Source of the DNA: Mnemiopsis leidyi | Lineage: Eukaryota; Ctenophora; Tentaculata; Lobata; Bolinopsidae | Direction: 5' to 3' | Assembly: GCA_000226015.1 (NCBI GenBank) | Contig: JH152893.1 | Location: 156,942-180,394 of the forward strand | DNA length: 23,453 nucleotides | Program-made: the position numbers and the translations under genes | Shown here: one piece after another, positions 1-8,288 of the stretch | How positions within the stretch are numbered: position 1 is the first letter of the stretch | Layout of the letters: each line of letters opens with the position of its first letter | The notes under the pieces: generated by a model | Told to the model about the DNA's origin: nothing | Databases searched by the model: none | The model's input: the letters and a program-made list of their open reading frames with translations, nothing else

Positions 1-111
1 CAAGCTCAACGTCATCCAGTGGCTCCTAGATCTCTTGAAGACCTCGTCCTTCCTCCCGACTACATCAGAACCAACAAAGGAGAAAAACTTCCTGTTATGT
101 GGAAAGGGTAG
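1..111 (+). pseudogene. Open fragment at the window edge, possibly transposon-derived
   Basis: Frame 1 is open from base 1 and ends at TAG (109-111), giving 36 codons. The stretch PRSLEDLVLPPDYIRTNKGE reads like coding sequence. It vaguely recalls the region ahead of FLYWCH-type fingers in transposon-derived proteins, but I cannot assign it. No start or splice site is visible inside the window. It abuts a CGCGA-rich repeat, so it may be a broken mobile-element remnant. Function is not recognised. Confidence 0.25.
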
Positions 112-114
112 AAC

Positions 115-239
115 TGTCGCGGTTCAGTCCCTGTCGCGGTAGTGTCTGTTGAGCGGACTGTTCCGCGACAAAGCTTCCTGACAACATCTGTCGCGGTACA
201 GTCCGTGTCGCGGTACAGTCCGTGTCGCGGTACAGTCCG
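115..239. repeat. 17-bp CGCGG minisatellite
   Basis: The unit TGTCGCGGTACAGTCCG is present in three perfect tandem copies at 189-239. Two degenerate copies lie at 115-139, and a reverse-oriented CCGCGACA word lies between them. The array marks the point where the LINE endonuclease homology on the minus strand ends. Confidence 0.8.
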
Positions 240-249
240 TTTACCGTAG

Positions 250-589
250 TTGCTATGGGTAAGTGATCTGATATGTTGTAGGTCAGAACATTGCAGCTGG
301 AGATATTTTCAATATTATTTGTGTACACGTGGTCGATTAGGGTTGCAGAATGATCAGTAATTCTAGTTGGTTTTGACACTAATTGTGCAAAGCTGTGCTT
401 TGCCAAGATATCGATAACGTTTTGGCCGTTGATGTCGGTATCATATTTAATAAGATCTATGTTTGCATCGCCGAAGAACATGATTTGTTTACGTGAGTGT
501 CTATCTAGTCCGCGAGCAATGTTATCAAGTAAGTCGATGAAGTTTTTGGGGTTCTTAGAAGGGGAACGATAAAAGTTCACGATGATCAT
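250..589 (-). pseudogene. LINE endonuclease (EEP) domain relic
   Basis: This is the C-terminal half of an apurinic-type endonuclease (exonuclease/endonuclease/phosphatase fold), as encoded in ORF2 of CR1/Jockey-type non-LTR retrotransposons. In intact elements this domain nicks target DNA to prime reverse transcription. Visible motifs in order are NFYRSPS near the start, GDANIDL (usual form GDxNIDL), the block SATLIDHVYTN, and the catalytic ISDHLPI. After SDHLPI the frame runs straight into the 17-bp minisatellite, so the reverse transcriptase half is absent. The N-terminal half of the domain is also absent. It is a dead fragment; the subfamily is inferred from motif style only. Confidence 0.8.
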
Positions 590-639
590 AGTTTTATTCG
601 ATCCTTTGCAATTGTGAATTTTAAGAAATTGAAACGTTA

Positions 640-750
640 ATTGGCGTTAACCGCGATATTTGGCATTTGCCGCGACAGATCGCGATTATCTTATTTTTCC
701 GCGATAAGTCGCGATTTTCACTATTTTCCGCGCCAGACCGCGATTTCATT
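640..750. repeat. CCGCGA / TCGCG imperfect palindromic repeats
   Basis: Three roughly 30-bp units each combine CCGCG and CGCGA words separated by AT-rich spacer, for example CCGCGACAGATCGCGA and CCGCGATAAGTCGCGA. The word CCGCGACAG at about 669 is the reverse complement of CTGTCGCGG in the array at 115-239. Related repeats therefore flank the LINE relic in inverted orientation. Confidence 0.65.
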
Positions 751-797
751 CACTCTTAGCAGTAAAATTCCAGGGATTCCTGCGTTCCGAAGACGAC

Positions 798-935
798 TTG
801 ACCAGTCGTTATAAAAGTTGACCCGTCGTTACAAAAGTTGACCAGTCGTCACAAAAGTTGACCAGTCGTTACAAAAGTTGACCAGTCGTTACAAAAGTTG
901 ACCAGTCGTTATAGAAAACTTGACCAATCGTTATA
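798..935. repeat. 20-bp minisatellite, about 7 copies
   Basis: The consensus unit is TTGACCAGTCGTTACAAAAG. Five copies of exactly 20 bp run from 798 to 897 with single-base variants, followed by a 22-bp copy and a degenerate partial copy. It lies directly upstream of the zinc-finger exon. Confidence 0.9.
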
Positions 936-1018
936 TCCTCTGGTAATCCGAATCTCACTCCTAACAAGAGCAGTAATTTGCTTGATAATTGAATCGTCAA
1001 AAGCACATTGACAATTTG

Positions 1019-1249
1019 ATGGACCGTTTTTTGTCTAAACGCCCTCCTAATGCTCATGTTGTCTGTCAACCCCCCTTTAAGAAACCTAGCCCTGCCGCCA
1101 AGCAGGGAAAGGTTTCCGCCTTAGTTAGAGTTGCAGAGTTTGGCCGCGATAAGTTTTACGCAGATGGTGATAAATTGTTCTGTCGAGCTTGTAATGTTGT
1201 TATTGAGCACACACGGAAGAACAAGGTGCAGCGTCATCTCAAAAGAAAG
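1019..1249 (+). CDS. CGGBP1/BED-like zinc-finger exon (first exon or relic)
   Basis: The first ATG in the frame is at 1019 and starts MDRFLSKRPP. After a basic, proline-rich linker comes a block close to the CGGBP1 finger of hAT-transposase ancestry: VRVAEFGRDKFYADG, then KLFCRACNVVIEH, then QRHLKRK. The metal ligands seen are C-x2-C and the His of RHLK. The last ligand (His in the family) is not encoded before the end of this stretch. A good donor, AAAG|GTAGTA, sits in phase 0 right after HLKRK, so the last ligand could come from a downstream exon that I did not find. Such domains bind DNA as transposase N-termini or as domesticated regulators. It could be a live gene's first exon or a transposon fragment. 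Confidence 0.55.
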
Positions 1250-2329
1250 GTAGTATGCCGATTCTTTGTTAGTAAAAAATGTGTTACCTTTCCCTGGTAA
1301 AATTGGCCGATTCATTAGCGTTATTCTTAGTTTTGTCCTTGTGAAGAACCCTTGGTCATTTGATGCAGTGGCACAATGTTTTAATGCTTGGCGCCCTCTT
1401 CTGACGTCGCCTGAGCATCGTTACGCCATAGTTGGATTGCTTCTCACTTCTCAGTCTTGACAGTTGACATCTTGTTCAAGTGTTCCACAGGGCTAAAAAA
1501 CTGGGATGCCGGATGATACATGCATGATGCGGAAGTTACTTAGTCTGCAGGTTTACTTTATAGAAGCTACTCGAATATCACTTGTTCCTTAAATGACAAT
1601 TATTGTTGGCCGTGGGTACTTGATTCTCTATGATCGACGGGATTCGTTAATTTTTTCAGGCAAATTATTGCGTACATTACGGCAGTAATTTAAGTGAGAT
1701 TAATTTTCCCACGCCGCGCAAACTGAATTGGCAGCGCCCAAGACACAACATTTTACAGCTTTACGTAGACCGTTTTTTGGATACTTCTCGATTTTCTGAG
1801 CAGTTATCATAATAATTTGAGAGAATCAAAATGTCATGCCAGACGCGGTACGAACGATAAAACTATCAGTGGTCATAAGCTTATGTTCAGATTGAATTTC
1901 TGTTACCGAGGACATAAAAAGTAAAAACGCATCACGTTAAATTCGACTACAACCATCTAAATAATCTCATTTATATAAACACTAACATTTTAAATTGCTA
2001 AAAAATCAATCTAAATATAAGAATCAACGTTAAGCATTAATTATAAATCAAAACAAATAGCATGGTACAAACTATAAAACCGAAACGTAAATTATGAACC
2101 AGAAAAAACAAAATGTTGATACATGATGAATGCAAACAGAAACTTAAAACATTAATTACTAATCTTTTTTAAACCTCTCGCTCTGATATAATGCATAAAA
2201 CTCGCTATATCTCTCCTCAAAGACCAGAAAAAGCTAAAGACATCTTATTTCTACACTATGATATGCCATGTGGCCAGTTTAACAATTAACGTGAAAAACC
2301 CAAACCGCGGCTTCATAATGTGACTTAGT
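1250..2329. other. Region without recognised gene
   Basis: AT-rich DNA lying between the zinc-finger exon and the last serpin exon. It would contain the 3' UTR of the exon-A serpin transcript on the minus strand. I saw no canonical AATAAA on that strand close to the stop, and no continuation of the zinc-finger gene. Confidence 0.5.
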
Positions 2330-2568
2330 CTAATCTGATTTTGGTGATATAAGCCTGCCTGCAAACATGGGGTAATCACGGCGAGAGAAAATAAAGAAGG
2401 AGCAGGGTTGGTCCACGTGGAAGATGACAGGTTTGGGCTTCCTGGAAGGAATCATTGCACAGCGCGTCATCATCATCATTCCAGTTGCAGCCGCTGCTTC
2501 CGTCCCAAACTCATCCACAGCTATCACAGCTTTGTGTACAGCGTCTGATACAAACAGGTCAGGATCTC
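2330..2568 (-). CDS. Serpin alternative 3' exon A: RCL with P1 Arg
   Basis: The acceptor TTATATTCCAG precedes the exon. Its first two bases (GA) complete Gly with the G from the scaffold exon, giving GIT-G-DPDLFVSDAVHKA. The inhibitory hinge is intact: EFGTEAAAAT (P17-P8), with only P16 (Phe for Glu) unusual. Counting 17 residues from P17 through GMMMMTRCAM puts Arg at P1 and Cys at P1', the pattern of trypsin-like-protease inhibitors of clade B. Next come the s4B/s5B strands (VIFHVDQPCSFFIF) and the FAGRL block before the stop. The 78 residues complete a 398-residue protein. The end is PKSD, with no ER-retention signal. This is the most distal exon from the scaffold. Confidence 0.88.
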
Positions 2569-3286
2569 CTGGAATATAAACTTATTTTTGGGGCTGCTTA
2601 AAAGTGATAAATATGACAATATTAAAACGTATCTACCAAATACATTACTAGATTAGGTTTAGGTAAATATTCATAGTCCATTACATGGAAATTTAACTAT
2701 TTAAATTGACAGCTAAATTCTATTTATAATATAGTTCTACTTCCTTGTATATGCAGAAACGGCCTTCCTAATTCCCTTGGGGTTTTTGTTATTACATACG
2801 AGATACGTGCTGCGTTTATTGAGTTTAACATCTAACTAAGTCTTATCAATCACATGTTATTGGTCATTCTTGTTTGTTTGTTACGTCAGAGTTTATCCCA
2901 TGAAATACGAACGTGAGCTACAGATACCAGTTTTGTCCTTTGATGGAGTCTAGTTATAACTTTTTAATCACTGATTTTCTTTCCACACCCTGAATTTAAC
3001 GGACAAGGACTAGTGAATTGGTGGCTGTTGAAAAAGTATCTTGTGGAAGATACAGTAAAAGAATTAATTCAAAAAAATTTGATTATACTCATTAGAATTG
3101 TTAATCTGGAATACATTTTACACGTCATACATTTGCATCAACTGTTAAAATGAATAATTTTGTAGTGTTCATGAAACATATAACATATAACATATCACAC
3201 ACTCAAAAAGCTGTTTACGCTGCAACAATGATCTTAATACGGGGCTGTCACCATGATCTCAGACCACAACTAATCTAAATCAAATG

Positions 3287-3322
3287 CTGACAATGTGCAC
3301 TGAAAACACAGCACATTGTCAG
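3287..3322. repeat. Perfect 12-bp stem-loop in serpin intron
   Basis: CTGACAATGTGC and its exact reverse complement GCACATTGTCAG are separated by a 12-base loop. In RNA from either strand it would form a strong hairpin. It lies between RCL exons B and A and could be a MITE core or a splicing structure. Confidence 0.75.
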
Positions 3323-3361
3323 TAATTGGTTTAAACATGTGGCGACAAGATATTTAAATCA

Positions 3362-3385
3362 GTTACTTTATATATATAAAGTAAC
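3362..3385. repeat. 24-bp perfect palindrome in serpin intron
   Basis: GTTACTTTATAT is followed directly by its reverse complement ATATAAAGTAAC, with no spacer. It lies 40 bp from the stem-loop at 3287-3322. Confidence 0.85.
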
Positions 3386-3761
3386 ATATGTTAAACATGA
3401 CACTCAGACACTTGACTGTGCTATCTAAATTCAAACTCATCTAAATCTAAATGTAAGAAAAATTAAACTATTAAAAAAATCAGTGACAAATCAGTCTCGT
3501 AATTTCTTGTAAAAATCATTGAAAATTATTTTTCATTAGTTTAGATTACACAACACGCAAAACTACCTTCACCATCATACTAGCCCGAGTTTTTGATACC
3601 AAACCTAAAATTGTACAGGTTCACAGAACCCTTACACTAACCCAACAGTGTCCTCCTTTGGTAAATAAAATACTAATAACTAAATAACTATACTGACTAA
3701 GTATTTCCAAAATAAAAACTCGAGAGTTAAACACTCTGGGAATCTTGCACGTCTCGTCTAC

Positions 3762-3982
3762 TTAGACTGTGCTCAATCTCCCAGCAAACAGAACGTCTTC
3801 CTCCCCAGAGAAGATGAAGAAACAGCAGGGTTGGTCAACGTAGAACTCAACAGGAGGGTCCATCATCATAGCACATCCCAACATCATTACCATTCCAGAA
3901 GCAGCTGCAGCTTCGGTCCCTTCCTCGTCGAACGATACCGCCGCTTTGTGTATCGCCTCGGATACATAGAGCTCTTTAGAAC
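3762..3982 (-). CDS. Serpin alternative 3' exon B: RCL with P2-P1 Leu-Gly
   Basis: The acceptor CTTACCAG is followed by GT, which completes Gly, then SKELYVSEAIHKAAVSFD. The hinge is canonical: EEGTEAAAAS (P17-P8). Standard spacing through GMVMMLGCAM gives P2 Leu, P1 Gly and P1' Cys. If the real cleavage is one bond earlier, P1 would be Leu. Small or aliphatic P1 residues fit elastase-like or other non-tryptic targets. The s4B/s5B part reads VEFYVDQPCCFFIFSG, then LFAGRLSTV and stop. It adds 72 residues, for 392 in total, making it the shortest isoform. The loop resembles exon A (MxMM...CAM), suggesting A and B are the closest duplicates. Confidence 0.87.
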
Positions 3983-4532
3983 CTGGTAAGAGAGTCCGGC
4001 GTGATTTGCCTTCTTGTCTTCCATTTGTTAACAGTTCTACTACCAGCTTTTTAAGCTCAGTTTAACTTGACAGCGTGTTTGTCGAATATTTTGGGATCAT
4101 TTTGATTGAGGACAGCAATAATCTGTAGTTTTGATGTTCCTTAATATTGTTCCATATAATACAATCAATGAAAATCAAACAGCATAAGAATGAATATGGT
4201 CCCTATCAACAGGAAACTTATTAACGTTAGATTAATGGATCACATCCAGCCCAGCAGTAACGTGGTGTCCCTAAATCGATTCAAGTAACACACTAACACT
4301 TCTTCACCTCATGAAGGAACAATGAACATTCAGCAATCTGTGTGAGCTCTGAAGATCTGGCTGCATGCAAAGCCTAATTGGCTTCAAGACTAAATCACTC
4401 GATGTGCCGACTTGTGCCGCAGAGAGTGTACTTTTCAAAATAAGTTTTGGGACACCACGTTTTACTCTATACCAGGAAAAAAGTTGATAATCTCACATAC
4501 ATTTATAATCTCAATAGGAACATGTCTACACT
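3983..4532 (-). other. Serpin intron between exons C and B
   Basis: Non-coding. I found no additional RCL exon and no clear polyadenylation signal on the minus strand. Confidence 0.55.
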
Positions 4533-4771
4533 TTAATGTCCGGAGAAGCGGCCCATGAAAACAGTTACAGTCTCCCCCCATCCTATATCCTCCATCTCTT
4601 TTACTACCAACATTGAAAACGGCTGATCTGCTACAAACTCCACTTCTTCTTCCTCCAATAAACAGAAGGTGTTAGCCACCATGGCAGTAGCGGCTGCTGC
4701 TTCTGTACCCTCCTCATTTACCTCGATCACCGCCTTGTGGACCGCCCGAGATACGTACACACCTTGGTCAC
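4533..4771 (-). CDS. Serpin alternative 3' exon C: RCL with P1 Phe
   Basis: The acceptor CATCACCAG is followed by GT, completing Gly, then DQGVYVSRAVHKAVIEVN. The hinge is perfectly canonical: EEGTEAAAAT (P17-P8). Standard spacing through AMVANTFCLL puts Phe at P1 and Cys at P1', which predicts chymotrypsin- or cathepsin-G-like targets. An acidic run (LEEEEVEF) follows P3' and may favour basic protease exosites. The s4B strand VEFVADQPF is canonical. The s4B-s5B connection (KEMEDIGWGETV) is longer than in A and B, and the end is FMGRFSGH. The isoform has 398 residues. This exon shows the most conservative serpin match of the four. Confidence 0.88.
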
Positions 4772-5389
4772 CTGGTGATGTGGTTGGGATAGCGACTGTG
4801 TGCTACTGACTAGAGAAGTTTTAGGATGGACATCAGGACAAATGAAATAACAAAGTTAACTACTAATCAGTATGATAGCGCTAATCAATAATACGCTAAT
4901 CACTTTCACTCTGCTATCCAACCAACATTATTTATTGTCAGAGTGTTTTGAAGAACAGCGTTAATTGCAGATAGAGACGGACACAAGAATCCTTCGGGAG
5001 CGGTCGGCAATTTTTTTCATCACGTGACAGTGTTTCTCGAGTTTGATTGGTCGTATCTGGATTCTCATTGGTCCATCACCGTCACGCGATGGAAAGATTT
5101 TTCGACTCTTCCCAAGAATTTTGAAATCTGTTGTCGTTGTTTATTGTAATCTGTGTTCTAGGAATTCTGATATTTTATGTACGATTCAGGAATGAGAAAT
5201 GAGCAATGTCAGGATTTAGAAAATTAGACTCAATCATTCCCATACATAACGAACAGGATTATACAATATACAATTTCATATCAAAATAAATAATATACAC
5301 AATATACATTATTGGTTATTGCCGGACATTCCGTTTATATAATGAATAAGTATTTACAGACTAAAAGCGAAGTTTATAAATGAAATACA
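4772..5389 (-). other. Serpin intron between exons D and C
   Basis: Non-coding. A minus-strand AATAAA hexamer lies at 5145-5140, about 245 bases after the exon D stop. It could serve as the poly(A) signal of a transcript ending at exon D. No other RCL-coding stretch is seen. Confidence 0.5.
5140..5145 (-). terminator. Possible poly(A) signal for exon D transcript
   Basis: AATAAA on the minus strand, about 245 bases past the exon D stop and upstream of exon C. Position is compatible with a terminal exon, but there is no other support. Confidence 0.3.
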
Positions 5390-5640
5390 TCAGAATATAG
5401 GATTCAAGCATCTCCCAGAAAATAATATAACGTCCTTGACGTAGACGGATATCAAAAACGGCTCATCAGCTACAAAGTCCATGACAGTCCTACTAATATC
5501 TTCTCGTCTCCTAGTGGGTCTCAAAGACACGGACCGAAGGTTAGGGAACTTCTTGAAAGGTACCTCAAGGTCAAACTTAGAAACGTGACGACACTCTGAC
5601 AGAAAGAGCGGACATCGACAAAGTTCTGGAATGTAGAACC
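5390..5640 (-). CDS. Serpin alternative 3' exon D: hinge-less basic loop
   Basis: A strong acceptor with a long pyrimidine tract ends CCCACATTTCAG. The next two bases (GG) complete Gly in the same phase as the other exons. The C-terminal half is clearly serpin: FVADEPFLISVYVKDV, then ILFSGRCLNPIF and stop. Upstream, PLFLSECRHVSKFDLE aligns with LFVSDAVHKAVIAVDE of exon A, keeping the Leu-Phe, Ser and His positions. The hinge EGTEAAAAT is absent. In its place is VPFKKFPNLRSVSLRPTRRR, a bulky, basic stretch, and the segment up to the DEPF motif is six residues longer than in exon A. The total is 402 residues. Bulky and charged residues at P15-P8 normally block loop insertion, so this isoform is probably not an inhibitor. 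It is the first exon after the scaffold. Recent decay cannot be excluded, but the frame is open and the distal strands are well kept. Confidence 0.7.
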
Positions 5641-6946
5641 CTGAAATGTGGGAGTAGAGAGGACAGCAGACTTGCTGGAGGTGATGCTGGTTCATGCAGA
5701 AGGGTAACATGCCTTTACTCCCTCTCAAACAATTCACTGCCAATATAGGACAATGTCTGATACTAGCCATGCACGTGCAAGCAAAAATAGTTTGTATGAG
5801 CCACGTCAGTCATCACATGCTAGCAGCACAAACCATAGCAGTTGGCCAGGTATCATGAAGCCTATTTGTTCGGCACATTGTAAGTCGGACCTTTGGCGAC
5901 TCGAAGGGACATCTCGAGATACAAACTTCGAATTAAAAAACTAGAAATTTACCTGGTAGGTCAAGGGAACCTTAACTTCATCTGAACTTCACATACCGAC
6001 CATCGGAGAGGAATCATTGAAGACAAGAACAAAATATTGCAGCTGCGACATGAATGTCACTATTTCGCAGAATCGCTTCAAAACAGAAACTTCAGGGATG
6101 TTTTATTCCCAAAATCAAACTTGTAGGATATTTCAATTTAGCTTTAAATTTTAATCCTTGATATCATCTTATCTGATATTATATTATCTATATTCCATAT
6201 GCAATATCTTATACATGAGGCATCTTGCTCCGTTAAACCGTTAAATATTTCAATTTCACGTTTAACCTTGTGAACTATCCATGTTAATTGTAACTAACTA
6301 ACTAACTAATGACTATATGACTAAAAATAAATATAAAATATCGAAAATCTCCAGAAAATTGGGTATCCCCCAACTCAACTAGTGGTAGTAACCGGTACCG
6401 CGTCTGAGACATGTCATTTATTTGACGGTAAGGTGTCCCTGTGGTTGTATGTTATCGGCACCACGTCTGCCGCATATTTTCAAGCCAATGTTTTCAACGA
6501 GTTTCGATAGTTCAGACGTGTTGATTGGCGGTGTATGTATAAACATAAACAACTGTTTTTAACACAAACTTTTACAGGTTTAATCGTAAAAGGTTCTCGT
6601 GACCAGGGGTACCCACTGTAGTTGGACCAACTGTTACAACACAGAGTCTGGGTCCCGTGGGACAGAGACACGTGACGGGATATCTACTAGACTTGGTCAC
6701 GTTACTATAGAATATTTCACATCCTCAAAGCAAATTATCTTGCTTTGCTAGTGTGCACATTTTATCTCAGAAGTATTAGACCAATGTACATATTTTGATT
6801 TTTCTCATTGCACTAGATCAATTTTAATCAGTGTTTAACATGCTTGCAGCCAAAAGCCTCATTAGAATGCAAGTAATGTAATTAAGCGACAAATCAAATG
6901 TATGATTCATCAGTACGTTATCGATTATCTTCATATCAATTCTAAC
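5641..6946 (-). other. First serpin intron (scaffold to exon D)
   Basis: Non-coding, with a short TAAC-type simple repeat near 6292-6308. On the minus strand, near 5957, an acceptor-like CTACCAG|GT is followed after a few stops by KFVSRDVPSS. This weakly recalls the start of an RCL exon and is treated as a possible decayed copy in the findings. No canonical hinge is present. Confidence 0.5.
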
Positions 6947-7904
6947 CTGTTATTCCAGAGAAATCTGCCGCTTTCATATCGAACATATCCGTTATGCCAA
7001 GCCCAATAAGGAGCTCTTTCAGATCGTACTTTTCCTCGAATTTAAACTTGGGGAGCTTCAGATTGACCTCTCGGTTTGAGGCAGACTTGAACCACTCGTT
7101 AATCACTCCAGGACGTTTGTTAATCTTCTTCTCCACTTTTTGAAGTTGGTAAGGCACTTGAGGAAGGATGACCATCATGCTAATACCCTTACTGCCCTTA
7201 TATGGTATGATGACATACCGGGCAACATCGTTCTCTCCATAAAGCATGTTCTTGTTGGAGTAATACTTCATCATCTGTACTTTCTTTTTCTCCTTGGCGT
7301 TCAGGTGGAAATCCTCCTCGTCTGAGGTGTCAAATTTGTTCAGCCAAAGACCTTTGAAGTAGATTGCATTACAGAGGACGAGCCTTGTGAGAGCATTTAT
7401 CATGGATGGTTGGATGAGCTCTTTGATCATGCCTTTTGTTGTTTTGGAAACCCACCCATTTATTTCGTCGGCAACACTCTGTGGATCAGAGAATGGATTT
7501 CTAATTATGTCAGCTAGAAGCTGCTCCTGCAGCATGTTCTGATAGGAGTCCAACACCGCAAACTTTTCTTTTATCCAAACTCGATTGGCTACCGAAAGAC
7601 TAGTTAATTTGTCCTCCTCAGAGTTTAACGCAGATAAAGTATCGTGGTAAAATGACAAAATGTCCGCATCTTCGATACCAAGGATGCCCATAACTTCGCT
7701 TGTCTGCTGCCTCGTGTTTCCCTTAGACCCATGATGGACCATCTGGAGACAGGCGGCTATGCTGAGAGGAGAGAAAAATATGTTGCCCTCTGATTTAGCA
7801 GAGAGGTGGCCGTACAACTTGGCACTGAAGTCCCCTATACTTTCAGCACATCGCTTCCTTATTGTGCTCTTATCGGCAGTCATACATTCGCCCTGTGAAG
7901 TCAT
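6947..7904 (-). CDS. Serpin constitutive scaffold exon (helix A to s6A/hF region)
   Basis: Encodes residues 1-319 of an intracellular-type serine protease inhibitor. Family landmarks are NIFFSPLSIA (41-50), INGWVSKTTKGMIKELI (148-164), the signature NAIYFKG (179-185), ISMMVILP (241-248), LPKFKFEEKYDLK (284-296) and ITDMFDMKAADFSG (304-317). The N-terminus has no hydrophobic signal peptide, as in clade B. The chosen start is the first ATG; a second in-frame ATG lies seven codons on. An in-frame TAG sits two codons before the first ATG. The sequence there (CCTTTTAG|GGGATG) also looks like an acceptor, so a 5' UTR exon may lie upstream. The exon ends in phase 1 at ACAG|GTTAGA, immediately before the variable segment. 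The RCL itself is not in this exon. Confidence 0.92.
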
Positions 7905-8288
7905 CCCCTAAAAGGTTTCTTTGTAGATCATTTAATATCTATAACATTTAAAATTGTTTGTAAAAAGCTTTTAAGAGTAAACCATTTCTGTTTTACAAAC
8001 TATTCGAGTTTGTAAAGAGGGGGACGTTGTAATATAATAGGTTCGTGCTAAATAGGGACAAATTTGATCGATGAAATGTACCGCCACCGCCAAATCATAA
8101 TTTCTACGATGCGCAGCCAAAATTCTTAGTCTTTCTGAATAATAGAGCTATTAATATATCAACTTTTTAAGCTTTATACAAAGAAAGCTATAATATTTCA
8201 AATAAGAATAACTTTCACCAAGCGAAATATTTTTAAAAGAGCTTGACAAGAGTTATGTTCCTGGATAATTTCATCTAGAAAGTCCTAT
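7905..8288. other. Region upstream of serpin start
   Basis: AT-rich DNA that should hold the serpin 5' UTR exon and/or promoter. I saw no TATA box or other element I can support. Confidence 0.4.

Larger units (their letters stand above)
2569..3761 (-). other. Serpin intron between exons B and A
   Basis: Non-coding and AT-rich. It contains a 12-bp perfect stem (3287-3322) and a 24-bp perfect palindrome (3362-3385), listed separately. No further hinge-coding exon is visible. A canonical hinge would show on the plus strand as a GC-rich run like gcngcttcngtncc, and this occurs only in exons A, B and C. Confidence 0.6.
2330..7904 (-). other. Serpin locus with four alternative RCL exons
   Basis: Locus-level entry. 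One large 5' coding exon (7904-6947) ends with donor ACAG|GTTAGA in phase 1. Four downstream exons, in transcription order D, C, B and A, each follow an AG acceptor. Each restores frame by completing a Gly codon, replaces the serpin segment from s5A through the hinge, reactive loop and strands s4B/s5B, and ends in its own stop. They must be used one at a time. In insects, nematodes, tunicates and lancelets, mutually exclusive use of RCL exons is a known way to get several inhibitor specificities from one serpin gene. Here it is inferred from splice phase and homology alone. How each isoform gets its 3' end was not resolved. Confidence 0.85.

Noticed and set aside
5641..5770. Extending exon D upstream to the ATG at 5770 as one long frame
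   Set aside because: The extra residues do not resemble a serpin, while the acceptor at 5641 has a strong pyrimidine tract and the exact phase used by the other three exons.
5753..5944. Plus-strand 63-codon frame next to serpin exon D
   Set aside because: No recognisable domain and no splice context; it lies within the serpin intron.
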